Assembly (NCBI GenBank): GCA_022826515.1
Contig: JAJDUT010000037.1
Coordinates: 28,442 to 92,441 of the forward strand
Origin: Candidatus Latescibacterota bacterium
GTDB lineage: Bacteria; Latescibacterota; UBA2968; UBA8231
Reading direction: 5' to 3'
Length of the DNA stretch: 64,000 nucleotides
The translations under genes and the position numbers were made by a program. Positions within the stretch are counted from its first letter, which is position 1, and the number at the start of each line of letters is the position of its first letter. The notes below the pieces were generated by a model that saw only the letters and a list, made by a program, of their open reading frames with translations, ran no database searches and was not told the origin of the DNA. Below, piece by piece: positions 1 to 7,604 of this stretch.

Positions 1-163
1 CGCAGGTGGCGTCGATGATTTGCTGGTTGAAGTAGAGGACCGGATCGGCTTTAGCGCGGACGCTGACGGGCAACTGCGCGGGATCGGTATCTAGCCCGAC
101 GCAGACCAGCGAGTTATTCTTGGAGATCGCTTGGTTCCATTTCTCCGTAAAACTCAAACTCAT
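1..163 (-). CDS. pyrF: Orotidine 5'-phosphate decarboxylase, N-terminal part (runs off the window)
   Basis: OMP decarboxylase makes UMP, the last step of pyrimidine synthesis. Only the first 54 codons are inside the window; the rest lies beyond position 1. Translating the minus strand from the ATG at 163-161 gives a start MSLSFTEKWNQAI, followed by NNSLVCVGLDTDP near residues 16-28. That is the hallmark beginning of the bacterial PyrF group with a CVGLDPDP-like first strand, and FNQQIIDAT follows near residue 45, as in the family. An AAGGA ribosome-binding site lies about ten bases upstream of the ATG. The start lies inside the 3' end of the preceding minus-strand gene (stop at 114), an overlap of 50 bases in another frame, so translation may be coupled. 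Confidence 0.85.
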   Translation of the reverse strand, partial: MSLSFTEKWNQAISKNNSLVCVGLDTDPAQLPVSVRAKADPVLYFNQQIIDATC

Positions 164-1367
164 TTTCCATTCCTTCTAAGATGAAAGTGTCCGTATAGGT
201 AGAATCGAAATAGGCGTCATCGAAGGCCGCTGGCGCGGGGCCAAGTAGGAAGGTCACCCGGCCTTGGCGCAAGAAGTCGCCGACCTCGTCGGCTTGCAGC
301 ACTTGGACGGCATCAAAGTTGTCGAGGACGGCGTCGCCCGAGTAGCGGCCAGCCGTGCCTGTGGCCCTGACGACGAAAGGGTTGGCCCCCTCGCCGCCGA
401 GCCGTTCGCTGGTGTAAGCGCGGTTGATGTCGTCTTCGTAACCCGCGACTCCGTAATCCGTGGCGAGGTTGTGGTCCACGGTGGCCGCGCCGTGAATCAC
501 ATGCCCAGCCGTGCTGAGCAGCCTCGGCGCGATGCTCGGTTGCAGCCCGAGACCGCGGACGTCGACGAGCAGGCCGGTATAGGGTGCCGCGGGGATGAAA
601 AACACGAGTTCGTCTGCCGCGAGTGAATCGGCGGTAGGGGGCGTCGTCAGCGAGTCGGGGGTGTTCACTGCGAGTGAATCAGAGGTAGCTGATAGCGTTA
701 GGGAATCGGTGGTCGCGGACACTGCGAGCGAGTCGAAGGTAGCTGGCGTCGTCAGCGAATCGGCACTGACTAGTACTGCGAGCGAGTCGGTGGCGGGTGC
801 TGCTAGCGAATCGGCGACGACTGGCACTGCGAGTGAATCGGCTATGGCCAGCATCAGCGAATCGGCGCTGACTGGTGCTGTTAGTGAATCGGCGGTCGTT
901 GGTACTGAGGGGGAGTCGTCGAAGTAACTGAGGTCGTGTGATCTTGGGTCTATAGGCTCGACTTGAGGTAGTGCCGCCGCCGCGAAATCGCCTAGCAGAA
1001 GCAGTCGCACGGCGATGCGATAGCGTCCTTGGTCTTCGCTTTGCGAACCAATGGCCACGCGGACGAGGTCTTGAAAATCGCGATCGAAGCCAGCGTCTTG
1101 CAGTTGGGTGTCGGCGTTGAGGTGCACTTGGCCGATGAGTGTGCGCATGTTGCGGAAGGCCGCGTCTCGGGCATTGCGCAACCCGTGGAGCCGCTGCTGC
1201 ACGGGGTCGGTGATTGCCTCGGGCGCGGTGCCATCGCCATAGGCGAAGAGCGCGTGTTGCGTCCAGTCAATATAACCCTCGGCTAGCGGTTCGATTGCGT
1301 AGCGTTCGGGTTGTTGGGCGGGCAGTCGCGCGGCAATCAACACCAGCGTGGCGATCAGAGGGAACAT
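114..1367 (-). CDS. LPP20-like secreted protein with an internal DSL repeat tract
   Basis: 417 residues with a short Sec signal peptide (cleavage likely after LPAQ, residues 15-18). The N-terminal part (about 20-140) contains GYIDWT, QRLHGLRNARDAAFRNM and a GRYRIAVRLLLLG strand. The C-terminal part (about 260-390) contains YTGLLVDVRGLGLQPSIAP and a strand ending in GRVTFLL. This two-part arrangement is familiar from LPP20/FlgP-type envelope proteins of delta-proteobacteria, whose function is poorly known. Between them, residues 146-257 form a low-complexity tract with about a dozen copies of (A/T)DSL separated by 4-8 small or hydrophobic residues, which looks like a linker grown by repeat slippage. 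GGAGAG before the ATG is the ribosome-binding site. It starts just after the rnpB terminator and overlaps pyrF. Family assignment is from pattern memory, not a search. Confidence 0.6.
   Translation of the reverse strand: MFPLIATLVLIAARLPAQQPERYAIEPLAEGYIDWTQHALFAYGDGTAPEAITDPVQQRLHGLRNARDAAFRNMRTLIGQVHLNADTQLQDAGFDRDFQDLVRVAIGSQSEDQGRYRIAVRLLLLGDFAAAALPQVEPIDPRSHDLSYFDDSPSVPTTADSLTAPVSADSLMLAIADSLAVPVVADSLAAPATDSLAVLVSADSLTTPATFDSLAVSATTDSLTLSATSDSLAVNTPDSLTTPPTADSLAADELVFFIPAAPYTGLLVDVRGLGLQPSIAPRLLSTAGHVIHGAATVDHNLATDYGVAGYEDDINRAYTSERLGGEGANPFVVRATGTAGRYSGDAVLDNFDAVQVLQADEVGDFLRQGRVTFLLGPAPAAFDDAYFDSTYTDTFILEGMENEFEFYGEMEPSDLQE
595..930 (-). repeat. Degenerate coding tandem repeat (DSL tract)
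   Basis: About a dozen imperfect copies of a 24-33 base unit whose constant core reads GA(T/C)TCGCT or GATTCACT on the minus strand, encoding DSL every 8-11 residues. It lies inside the LPP20-like gene and keeps its frame. Unit length and spacers vary, so it is not a CRISPR array. Confidence 0.8.
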
Positions 1368-1376
1368 TAGCTCTCC

Positions 1377-1416
1377 AAAAACAGAAAAATCACCCGGAGC
1401 CGCCGGGCCCCGGGTG
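1377..1416 (-). terminator. Rho-independent terminator of rnpB
   Basis: On the minus strand a CACCCGG/CCGGGTG stem (1391-1397 with 1410-1416, GC-rich loop) is followed directly by ATTTTTCTGTTTTT. It lies two bases beyond the 3' strand of the RNase P P1 helix. Confidence 0.8.
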
Positions 1417-1417
1417 T

Positions 1418-1793
1418 GGGAGAAGTAAGTCTATAAGCCGAGTTCTGTCCACGCACCTGAAGTGCGCTGTGCGGGCATTCATCTGGGGCGGCGGTTGCCC
1501 GGCCGCCTCGGTGCAGCTTACCCGGGAATCTAGCGAGGCGGACCACCTCTTTTCCCCTATTTAGCCTTGCTCCGGATGAGGTTTGCCTTGCCACCTGCGT
1601 CGCCGCAGGTGCGGTGAGCTCTTACCTCGCCTTTTCAACCTTACCCAGCAAGCTGGGCGGTGTGTTTTCTGTGGCACTGTCTGTGGGGTCGCCCCCCCTG
1701 GGCGTTACCCAGCATCCTGTCCTGTGGAGCTCGGACTTTCCTCACTAGCGGCCACTGAGGACTGCTAGCGCGCCCGCCCGACTCACTGCTCCC
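1418..1793 (-). ncRNA. rnpB: RNase P RNA (bacterial class A-like)
   Basis: This is the catalytic RNA of RNase P, which matures the 5' ends of tRNAs. On the minus strand it shows the conserved 5' block GAGGAAAGTCCGAGCTCC (about 1730-1747), the universal GGTAAGAGCTCACCG-like core (about 1612-1630), the CAAACC and CCGGAGCAAGGC segments (about 1565-1590), and the 3' block GGACAGAACTCGGCTTATAG (about 1432-1450). The ends pair: the 5' terminus at 1780-1793 and the 3' terminus at 1418-1431 form a 14-position P1 helix with a single mismatch, which fixes both ends. It begins only four bases after the stop of the upstream zinc-ribbon gene and ends at a strong terminator, so it may be processed from a shared transcript. 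Short open frames across it are not genes. Confidence 0.96.
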
Positions 1794-1797
1794 ACAA

Positions 1798-2508
1798 TCA
1801 AACCGACTGCTCGTTCCAGACCATAATGGTGCCGCAATTCTCGCAGTAGATGACGCGGTCGCCGACGCGTACCTCGTTGAGTATTTGGGCGGGCATTTGG
1901 TAGTAACAAGCGCCGCAAGCGTTTCTGTGTATGGCTGCGACGCGAATGCCGCGCCGTCCTTGCTTGCGCTTGTACGTCTTCAGCAATTGGGCATCGATGC
2001 TCTCGGCGACCACCTCGCGACTCTTTTTAACTTCGTCGATTTGTTCCTGCATAGTGCCGAGCTGGCCTTCGAGTTTGTCAATGCGCTCTTGCTCGACCGC
2101 GCGGACTTCCTCAAAAGCCTCTTGCTCGTCGTCGATTTGTTCCTGCATTCGCTCTTGGCTATCAATGGCTTTGAGCAATTGCGTCTCGTGCTCGGCAATG
2201 GTCTTTTTGCACATCTCGATTTCGAGCTGAAGGGCATCGTATTCTTTGTTAGTGGTAACTACGGAAAAGCGCTCCTCGCGCTCGCGCAGGGAGGCTTTGC
2301 TGCTTTCGATCTCGCGCTCGCAGTGCCGCTGCTGCTTGGCGGACTCCTCGCTTTGGGCTTCTAGCTCGGACAAAACGGACCGCGCCTTTTCTATTTTGCT
2401 GCGCCGCAGGTCGATTTCAGCGGGATATTTTTCTTTGGCCTCTTCGAGTGAGAAGAGTTTTTTATCGACTTCTTGGAGCTTCAACAGTTGCAACAAACTC
2501 TCTTTCAT
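1798..2508 (-). CDS. DUF164-family zinc-ribbon coiled-coil protein
   Basis: 236 residues. Residues 5 to about 175 are a charged, heptad-like antiparallel coiled coil rich in E, K, Q and R. The C-terminal domain carries two CxxC pairs, CGAC at 198-201 and CENC at 222-225, forming a C4 zinc ribbon. This is the widespread DUF164/C4-type zinc-ribbon family, which is linked in the literature to nucleic-acid or translation-associated roles; the precise role here is unknown. A pairing of this family with rnpB is known in other bacteria, and here the stop codon is four bases from the 5' end of rnpB. No membrane segment or signal peptide is present, so it is cytoplasmic. The ATG at 2508 begins MKESLLQLLKLQEVDKKL, the usual family start. 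Confidence 0.85.
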   Translation of the reverse strand: MKESLLQLLKLQEVDKKLFSLEEAKEKYPAEIDLRRSKIEKARSVLSELEAQSEESAKQQRHCEREIESSKASLREREERFSVVTTNKEYDALQLEIEMCKKTIAEHETQLLKAIDSQERMQEQIDDEQEAFEEVRAVEQERIDKLEGQLGTMQEQIDEVKKSREVVAESIDAQLLKTYKRKQGRRGIRVAAIHRNACGACYYQMPAQILNEVRVGDRVIYCENCGTIMVWNEQSV

Positions 2509-2535
2509 GCGGCTTCTCGTTTCCTATGACACCGA

Positions 2536-2568
2536 GCAAAGAAAAAGAGTGCATCTTTGATGCACTCT
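2536..2568 (-). terminator. Rho-independent terminator of the transketolase operon
   Basis: On the minus strand a perfect 10-bp stem AGAGTGCATC/GATGCACTCT (2559-2568 with 2546-2555, 3-base loop) is followed by TTTTTCTTTG. It lies about 140 bases downstream of the transketolase C-subunit stop and upstream of the zinc-ribbon gene. I see nothing else in the 2,569-2,706 spacer. Confidence 0.85.
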
Positions 2569-2706
2569 AGTAGCTTATATGAGCTTCTACTGGTGAACAA
2601 ACACTCTGTGTGGCAAGTGAACCCAGTATGTCGCGTCATCAGCAGCTTGTGGCTATCGGTTGCGGTAGATGAGTCTCATTTAATTACGGGCATTTGGATA
2701 AAGCGG

Positions 2707-3654
2707 TCAAGAGAGCAGCGCCCGCGCCGCCTGTGCGACGTGCCCGGGGGTCAAGCCGTATTTTTGCAGCAGGTCTTCGTTAGGTGCGGATTCGCCGAAG
2801 ACATCGCGGATGCCGACGCGCCGCATGGGCGTGGGATGTTGTTCGCCTAGCACTTCAGCGACCGCGCCGCCCAAGCCGCCGATGATCGTGTGGTCTTCGG
2901 CCGTCACTACGCAGCCCGTCTGCGCGGCCGCGGCGACAATGGCATCTGCGTCGAGTGGCTTGAGGGTCGGTACATGCAGGACGAGCGCCGAGATTCCTTC
3001 GCTCGCTAATTCGTCGGCCGCAGCGAGGCAGCGCGGGGTTTGGGCTCCGGTGGATATAAGGGCGATGTCCGTGCCCTCGCGCACGGCAAAGGCGCGGCCT
3101 AGCTCAAACTCGTAGTCGGTCGGAAAGATGACCGGCTCTGGGTCGCGCGTCATGCGTACGTACACGGGGCCGGGCAGGTCGTTGGCCACCAGCATACAGG
3201 CGCGGACTTCTACGGCGTCGGCCGGGGCTAAGACGGTCATATTCGGCATGGCCCGCATGACGGAGATGTCGGCGACTTCTTGATGGGTTTTGCCGGTTTT
3301 GCCAGTCAATAGGCCCGAGTAGGCACCGCAGAGTTTGACCGGCAGGTTGGGCTGGGCGACGACGACGCGGAGTTGGTCGAGGTCGCGGTTGACGATAAAA
3401 CAGGCGAAGCTGCTCAGCCACGGCACGAGGCCGCAGGTGGCCATGCCAGCGGCGACGCCCATCATGTTTTGCTCGGCAATGCCCATTTCGAGGAAGCGAC
3501 CGGGCCGTTCGCGGGAGATTTTGTCGGCCTTGGTCGAGTTGGCCAAATCGCCGTCGAGTACGTACACGCGCGGGTCGCGGTCAATGAGTTCGATGAGCGC
3601 GTCGCCAAAAGCGTCGCGCTGGGCCAGCATCTCGCCGGTGGTGGACAGATTCAC
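2707..3654 (-). CDS. Transketolase C-terminal subunit (pyrimidine-binding and C domains)
   Basis: Partner of the upstream N-terminal subunit; together they would transfer two-carbon ketol units between sugar phosphates, or act in a related 1-deoxy-ketose-forming reaction. About 315 residues. The Pyr domain has YVLDGDLANSTKADK (about 31-45) and FLEMGIAEQNMMG, whose Glu61 corresponds to the glutamate that activates thiamine diphosphate. The C-terminal domain ends GFGESAPNEDLLQKYGLTP-like (GIRDVFGESAPNEDLL). I chose the GTG at 3654, which overlaps the stop of the N subunit as GTGA, a typical coupled start; an ATG at 3630 is an alternative. An open frame continues upstream but is out of register with the N-subunit gene. 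Split transketolases are common in archaea and in many uncultivated bacteria; the substrate cannot be read from sequence. Confidence 0.9.
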   Translation of the reverse strand: MNLSTTGEMLAQRDAFGDALIELIDRDPRVYVLDGDLANSTKADKISRERPGRFLEMGIAEQNMMGVAAGMATCGLVPWLSSFACFIVNRDLDQLRVVVAQPNLPVKLCGAYSGLLTGKTGKTHQEVADISVMRAMPNMTVLAPADAVEVRACMLVANDLPGPVYVRMTRDPEPVIFPTDYEFELGRAFAVREGTDIALISTGAQTPRCLAAADELASEGISALVLHVPTLKPLDADAIVAAAAQTGCVVTAEDHTIIGGLGGAVAEVLGEQHPTPMRRVGIRDVFGESAPNEDLLQKYGLTPGHVAQAARALLS

Positions 3655-4517
3655 AGCGCGGCCTCCTGCGCGGCGAGTTCGTCCTGCGCTTGTTTGAGGT
3701 CTTGGTCGGTCACTGGCTTGGAGTGCCAGTTGAAGTCGTTTTCCATGTAGGAGATTCCTTTGCCCTTGACCGTGCGGGCGACGATGATGGTGGGTTGGCC
3801 GCGGTGTGCTTTGGCCGCGGCAAAGGCCGCGAAAATGGCGGGGAAGTCGTGGCCGTCGGTTTCGATGGCGTTCCAGCCAAAAGTGCGCCAGCGGCTGAGG
3901 GGATTTTCCTGCGCGGCCAAGCGGTCGAGCACGCCGTAGCCCTTTTCGGTGGCCCAGCCGTATTGCTGGAGGCCGTTCCAGTCGAGGATGGCGGTGAGAT
4001 TGTCGAGGCCGTAGCGGGCCGCGACAAAGGCCGCCTCCCAGATTTGTCCCTCCTGTGAATCGCCGTCGCCGATCATCACCCAAGTGCGAAATTCCTGTCC
4101 CTTCAGCCGGGCGGCGAGGGCCATGCCGAGGCCGGGCGACAATCCCTGGCCTAGCGAGCCGGTGGACATGTCGAGGCCGGGGAGGACGCTCATGTCCGGG
4201 TGGCCCTGGAGGCGGGAGTCAATGGCGTCAAAGGTGGCGAGTTCCTCAATGGGTAAGTAACCGCGCAGGGCCAAAGCCGCATAGAGGCCGATCGAGGAGT
4301 GCCCCTTGGACAAGATGAAGCGGTCGCGGTCTTCGTCGCGGGGCTGGGCCGGGTCGATGTTTAGTTCGGCGAAGTACAGGGCGACGAGCAATTCGGCTGC
4401 GGACATGGGGCCGCCTAAGTGGCCGGCTCCAGCGTGGTGTACCGACTCGACGACCAGGCGGCGCAGTTGGATGGCATAGCGCTTTAGCTCGGCGTGGCGC
4501 TCGCGCGTCAGGCTCAT
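3651..4517 (-). CDS. Transketolase N-terminal subunit (thiamine diphosphate domain)
   Basis: 288 residues, the PP domain of a split transketolase. Visible landmarks are AGHLGGPMS (31-39, His33), SKGHSS (70-75, His73), STGSLGQGLS (118-127) and the thiamine diphosphate/Mg2+ motif GDGDSQEGQIWEA (150-162), closed by DWNGLQ (179-184). The length is normal for the subunit. A clear AAGGAG site precedes the ATG at 4517. It overlaps the C-subunit gene by four bases and lies 47 bases downstream of an Ldh_2-family dehydrogenase, so the three genes are probably co-transcribed. Confidence 0.93.
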   Translation of the reverse strand: MSLTRERHAELKRYAIQLRRLVVESVHHAGAGHLGGPMSAAELLVALYFAELNIDPAQPRDEDRDRFILSKGHSSIGLYAALALRGYLPIEELATFDAIDSRLQGHPDMSVLPGLDMSTGSLGQGLSPGLGMALAARLKGQEFRTWVMIGDGDSQEGQIWEAAFVAARYGLDNLTAILDWNGLQQYGWATEKGYGVLDRLAAQENPLSRWRTFGWNAIETDGHDFPAIFAAFAAAKAHRGQPTIIVARTVKGKGISYMENDFNWHSKPVTDQDLKQAQDELAAQEAAL

Positions 4518-4564
4518 AGAATGTCTCCTTTTTGCGGTTCGTTAAGGTAGAGACCGGCGCGGTG

Positions 4565-5566
4565 TTAGTCCAGCCACGGGGGCGCAATGCCAAAGGCTTG
4601 GCCACACTCGGCTAGGCGCTCGACGTCTTCTACGTCAACGGGTACGCCATCGCGTGCGTACGCTTCCTCGTTTCGGTGTTCGGGCGTGCCGGGTAGAGTG
4701 ACTTCGTCGTACCCGCGCAGCGGGATCATCTGCTCGCTGGCTAGGCGCACTAGCTCATCGACGCCGTGGCGCACTTGCGGAGCGGGTGCGAAGAGGCCCA
4801 AGTCTAGGACGAGGACTAAGCTGCCCATGCGCGCGGCTGGCCATTGCGCGGCGATCTCGCGGGCGCGGTCGCCGCCTTGGCCGACAAAAGCCCCGCCGAG
4901 TAGAGTTGCGACCGCGGTGTAGCCCATAGACTTGAAGAAGGCCGCGGGGATCAGCTCTTCAATGGCTTTGATCTGCTCGCCGCGCTGGTAGTCGGCGAGG
5001 ATGCAGGTGGCTACGTCGAGTACTACAGGAGGCCCTTCTTGTCCGGGCAGGCCAAAGCACAAGGGCGGGTTGCCGTAGTGGGCGGCGCGCTCACCTTCGT
5101 TGCTAGGGTAGTACTGGGGATAGGCCGCTTGCACTGAGAAGCCCACGCAATTTTCCGCCATGGCGCGGCGCACGTAGTGTCCCGCCGAGCCGTAGTGTCC
5201 AATGTGGCAGGCTGCGCCGACGGCGAGTCCCTTTTCCTTGGCCTTGGCGATGGCGCGTTCCGCGGCTAGCATGGTCGGCGCGTACCCGAGGCTGCCATCG
5301 CCATCGACAAAGACGTGGGTGTCGCCTTCGCGCAGGATGTGGATGTCGGGGTTGGGGTTGGCCTTTTTGTCGCGGATCGTGCGGCAGTATCCGTACAGGG
5401 CGCGGGTGCCGTGCGAGCGCACGCCGCGCAAGTCCGAATTGGTCAGCAGGTCGGCCAACTGCGCGGCGTGCGCAGCGGACATGCCAGCGGCGCGGAGGCA
5501 GGCCGTGCCAAAAGCGCTGAGGTCGGTGGCGGCAATGCGTTTGAATTCTGTGGGGGGACGGTTCAT
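4565..5566 (-). CDS. Malate/L-lactate dehydrogenase (Ldh_2) family NAD(P)H-dependent oxidoreductase
   Basis: 333 residues from the ATG at 5566, which has AGGAGT just upstream; a longer frame reading exists but starts before the ribosome-binding site. Family landmarks are RGVRSHGTRALYGY (about 48-60, His52), DGDGSLGYAPTMLAAERAI (about 88-105) and GAACHIGHYGSAGHYVRRA (about 117-135). Members reduce 2-oxoacids or related carbonyls (malate, lactate, ureidoglycolate, 2,3-diketogulonate, delta-piperideine carboxylate), and the substrate cannot be told from sequence. Its position directly upstream of split transketolase suggests a carbohydrate or sugar-acid pathway; that is inference. Confidence 0.85.
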   Translation of the reverse strand: MNRPPTEFKRIAATDLSAFGTACLRAAGMSAAHAAQLADLLTNSDLRGVRSHGTRALYGYCRTIRDKKANPNPDIHILREGDTHVFVDGDGSLGYAPTMLAAERAIAKAKEKGLAVGAACHIGHYGSAGHYVRRAMAENCVGFSVQAAYPQYYPSNEGERAAHYGNPPLCFGLPGQEGPPVVLDVATCILADYQRGEQIKAIEELIPAAFFKSMGYTAVATLLGGAFVGQGGDRAREIAAQWPAARMGSLVLVLDLGLFAPAPQVRHGVDELVRLASEQMIPLRGYDEVTLPGTPEHRNEEAYARDGVPVDVEDVERLAECGQAFGIAPPWLD

Positions 5567-5585
5567 AAAAGGACTCCTGTGGGCG

Positions 5586-6395
5586 TTAGGGATGGTCGGT
5601 GGCCTTGCGGGCAAGGAGGTCGGCAAGTGCTGCGCCGACTTGGTCGGGATCGTTGGCGGGGGACGCGGCTAGGGCGCGTCGATAGAAATGCTCGGCTTGG
5701 CGATAGCGATCCTGTGTGTCGTATAGACGGCCTAAGTAATAACAGGTGCGGGCCAAGTCGGGATGATCGCCCGTTTGCAGGGCCAGCGCGTTGTGGTACA
5801 GGGGCGCGGCCCGTTGGTAGTGGCCTTGGAGGAACAGGTCATGAGCGCGGGCGCGGAGGTTTAGGGCATGGGCGCGTTGCGCGAGGGAATCGGCCGCGGC
5901 GCGGTCGCCCTGTGCGCGGTAGAGGTCGGATAACTTCTGCATGGTCGCCGCGACTTCTTCGTCGCCTTGGTGCGTCTGTTGGAAGGCGAGGACGCGGTCG
6001 TAGAGTGCGGCGGCCTCGGCTGGTCGCTGCTGGAGCCGATAGGTGTCGCCTAACTTGTCGAGCGTCAACACCTTGTCGGGATGGTCGTCTGGGAGGGCCA
6101 TTTGCCGTTCGCGCAAGTGCTGGTAGAGGCTTTCGGCCCGCGCGAGTTCGCCGCGCACGACGTGGAGTTGAGCGAGTTGGTGGGCGGTGCGGCCATAACG
6201 CGGGTCGGCGGGGGGGAAGGTTTCGGCTAGCGTTAGGGCGTGGGCTAGGGCTTGTTCGGCCTCGTCAAAGCGGCTCTGGCTGAGGGCTGCGCGTCCGGCT
6301 TGGTAGTGTTGGGACCAATCCTCGTCGCGGGGGTCTGGCTCGCTACAAGCGATGGATAGGGCGAGGGGCAAAAAGAGTGAAAGTAGTGCAATCAC
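5586..6395 (-). CDS. TPR protein with N-terminal export signal
   Basis: 269 residues. The N-terminus MIALLSLFLPLALSIAC is a hydrophobic export signal with a possible, non-ideal lipobox (SIAC), so it may be lipid-anchored. The remainder consists of tetratricopeptide repeats with the A-x-x-x-Y/L-x-x-A pattern (for example AEQALAHALTLAE, AESLYQHL, AAALYDRVLAFQQ, AEHFYRRALAAS), similar to kinesin-light-chain type TPR_12 repeats. Its ATG at 6395 overlaps the stop of the upstream TPR gene as ATGA. It probably acts as a scaffold in a complex with the two upstream TPR proteins; no enzymatic domain is seen. Confidence 0.75.
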   Translation of the reverse strand: MIALLSLFLPLALSIACSEPDPRDEDWSQHYQAGRAALSQSRFDEAEQALAHALTLAETFPPADPRYGRTAHQLAQLHVVRGELARAESLYQHLRERQMALPDDHPDKVLTLDKLGDTYRLQQRPAEAAALYDRVLAFQQTHQGDEEVAATMQKLSDLYRAQGDRAAADSLAQRAHALNLRARAHDLFLQGHYQRAAPLYHNALALQTGDHPDLARTCYYLGRLYDTQDRYRQAEHFYRRALAASPANDPDQVGAALADLLARKATDHP

Positions 6396-7603
6396 GGCGT
6401 TCCTGTGGGTTGTTGTTGCAGGGTGTTGAGCAGTCGCTGGGTCTTAGTGTGCAGCGCAGCTTCGTTCGCACTCAGCGCTAGACTGCGGCGCAACGCCTGT
6501 TCGGCGGCAGCGCGTTCCCCATTGCTGAACAAGCCCAAGCCGAGGAGGTACCAGCCCTCGGCGTCGTCTGGGCGCGCTGCAACCGCTCGGCGGCAGTAGG
6601 CGATGGCCTCGTCGTAACGTCTGAGTTGGCCGGTGATGTGACCGGCGTTGAGCAAGGCGGGAAAGTACTCTGGATTTTGGTCGAGAGCGACCTGTAAGTA
6701 ACGCAGCGCGGCCTCGGGTTGTTGCAGCTTTAGGAGGTCGCCGGCAAGGCTGTTGAGCAGAGCGAGATTCCCGGGGCGCAGGGCGACGGCCCGGTCAAAT
6801 TTGTTCTCGGCTTGGGGAAAGTACCCGTGCCGGACGAAGAACAGGCCGAGGTTGTAGTGATGGGCGGCTTCTTCGGGCGCGTTGAGGATGGCTGCACGCA
6901 GTCGCTTGACCTCCTTACCGCTGAGGGCTTGCAGGTGCGAAAAGCTCGTTAGGGCTTGCTGCGCCAAGGTGTCGCGCCCGGCCTTGCGGGCAAGAGTAGC
7001 GAGGCGATAGAAGGCGTCGGCAAAGCCGATGTCGAGCAGGGTGGCGCGCTGAAAGGCCTCCAAGGCATCGTCTTGTCGGCCCTCGGCCGCGAGACTTTGG
7101 CCGAGGTAGTAGTAGAGCGTGGCGTCGTTGGGAAAAAGGCGCAGTGCTTCGAGCAGTTCGCGGGTGGCTTCGGCGTAGCGGCCCGTGGCCAAGTACAGCT
7201 CGCCCAAGCGTCGGCGCACTGGCGAGTTGTCGGGATTGAGCTGGACGGCGCGCTGGAGATAGGTGTCGGCGCGATCGTACTGGCCTAGCTTGGTATAGAT
7301 TCCGCCAAGGTTCACAAAGCCCATGGCGAAGTCAGGTTTAAGGCGGACGGTTGTTTCGAGGGATTCTATGGCTAGCGCGTAGCGACCCTGCGCCGCATGG
7401 GACGAGGCCAGCACATTGTGGAGGTCGGCGTTCGTCGAGTCGAAGGCTAGCCCGGCGCGGGCGGCGGCCGCCGCTTCCTCAAAGTGGGTTGCTGCAAAGT
7501 GAGTGCGGGCGCGGGTGAGGTGATCGACTGGAGCCGGTACTGGTACTGGCTCGGAGGCGCAGGCGGCGAGCGCGAAGGCCGCGCAGAGTAGTCGCCACGC
7601 CAT
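6392..7603 (-). CDS. TPR lipoprotein
   Basis: 403 residues from the ATG at 7603, which begins MAWRLLCAAFALAACAS, a signal peptide with a lipobox (LAAC, residues 12-15). A longer in-frame reading upstream lies within the preceding gene and lacks a signal. The mature part holds eight or more canonical TPRs (for example YALAIESLETTVRLKPDF, ATRELLEALRLFPNDATLYY, DEAIAYCRRAVAARPDDAE), so it is essentially one superhelix. It starts one base after the stop of the FG-GAP/UnbV gene and overlaps the next TPR gene, so all three are one transcription unit. It is likely exported and anchored to a membrane; the partner is unknown. Confidence 0.82.
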   Translation of the reverse strand: MAWRLLCAAFALAACASEPVPVPAPVDHLTRARTHFAATHFEEAAAAARAGLAFDSTNADLHNVLASSHAAQGRYALAIESLETTVRLKPDFAMGFVNLGGIYTKLGQYDRADTYLQRAVQLNPDNSPVRRRLGELYLATGRYAEATRELLEALRLFPNDATLYYYLGQSLAAEGRQDDALEAFQRATLLDIGFADAFYRLATLARKAGRDTLAQQALTSFSHLQALSGKEVKRLRAAILNAPEEAAHHYNLGLFFVRHGYFPQAENKFDRAVALRPGNLALLNSLAGDLLKLQQPEAALRYLQVALDQNPEYFPALLNAGHITGQLRRYDEAIAYCRRAVAARPDDAEGWYLLGLGLFSNGERAAAEQALRRSLALSANEAALHTKTQRLLNTLQQQPTGTP

Positions 7604-7604
7604 T

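Noticed and set aside
595..927. 110-residue Ser/Glu-rich plus-strand frame, and a possible CRISPR-like array
   Set aside because: It is the complement of the DSL coding repeats. Units differ in length and sequence and have no unique spacers of constant size.
1214..1768. Short open frames on both strands around 1.2-1.8 kb
   Set aside because: They cross the RNase P RNA, whose conserved blocks and P1 helix explain the sequence.
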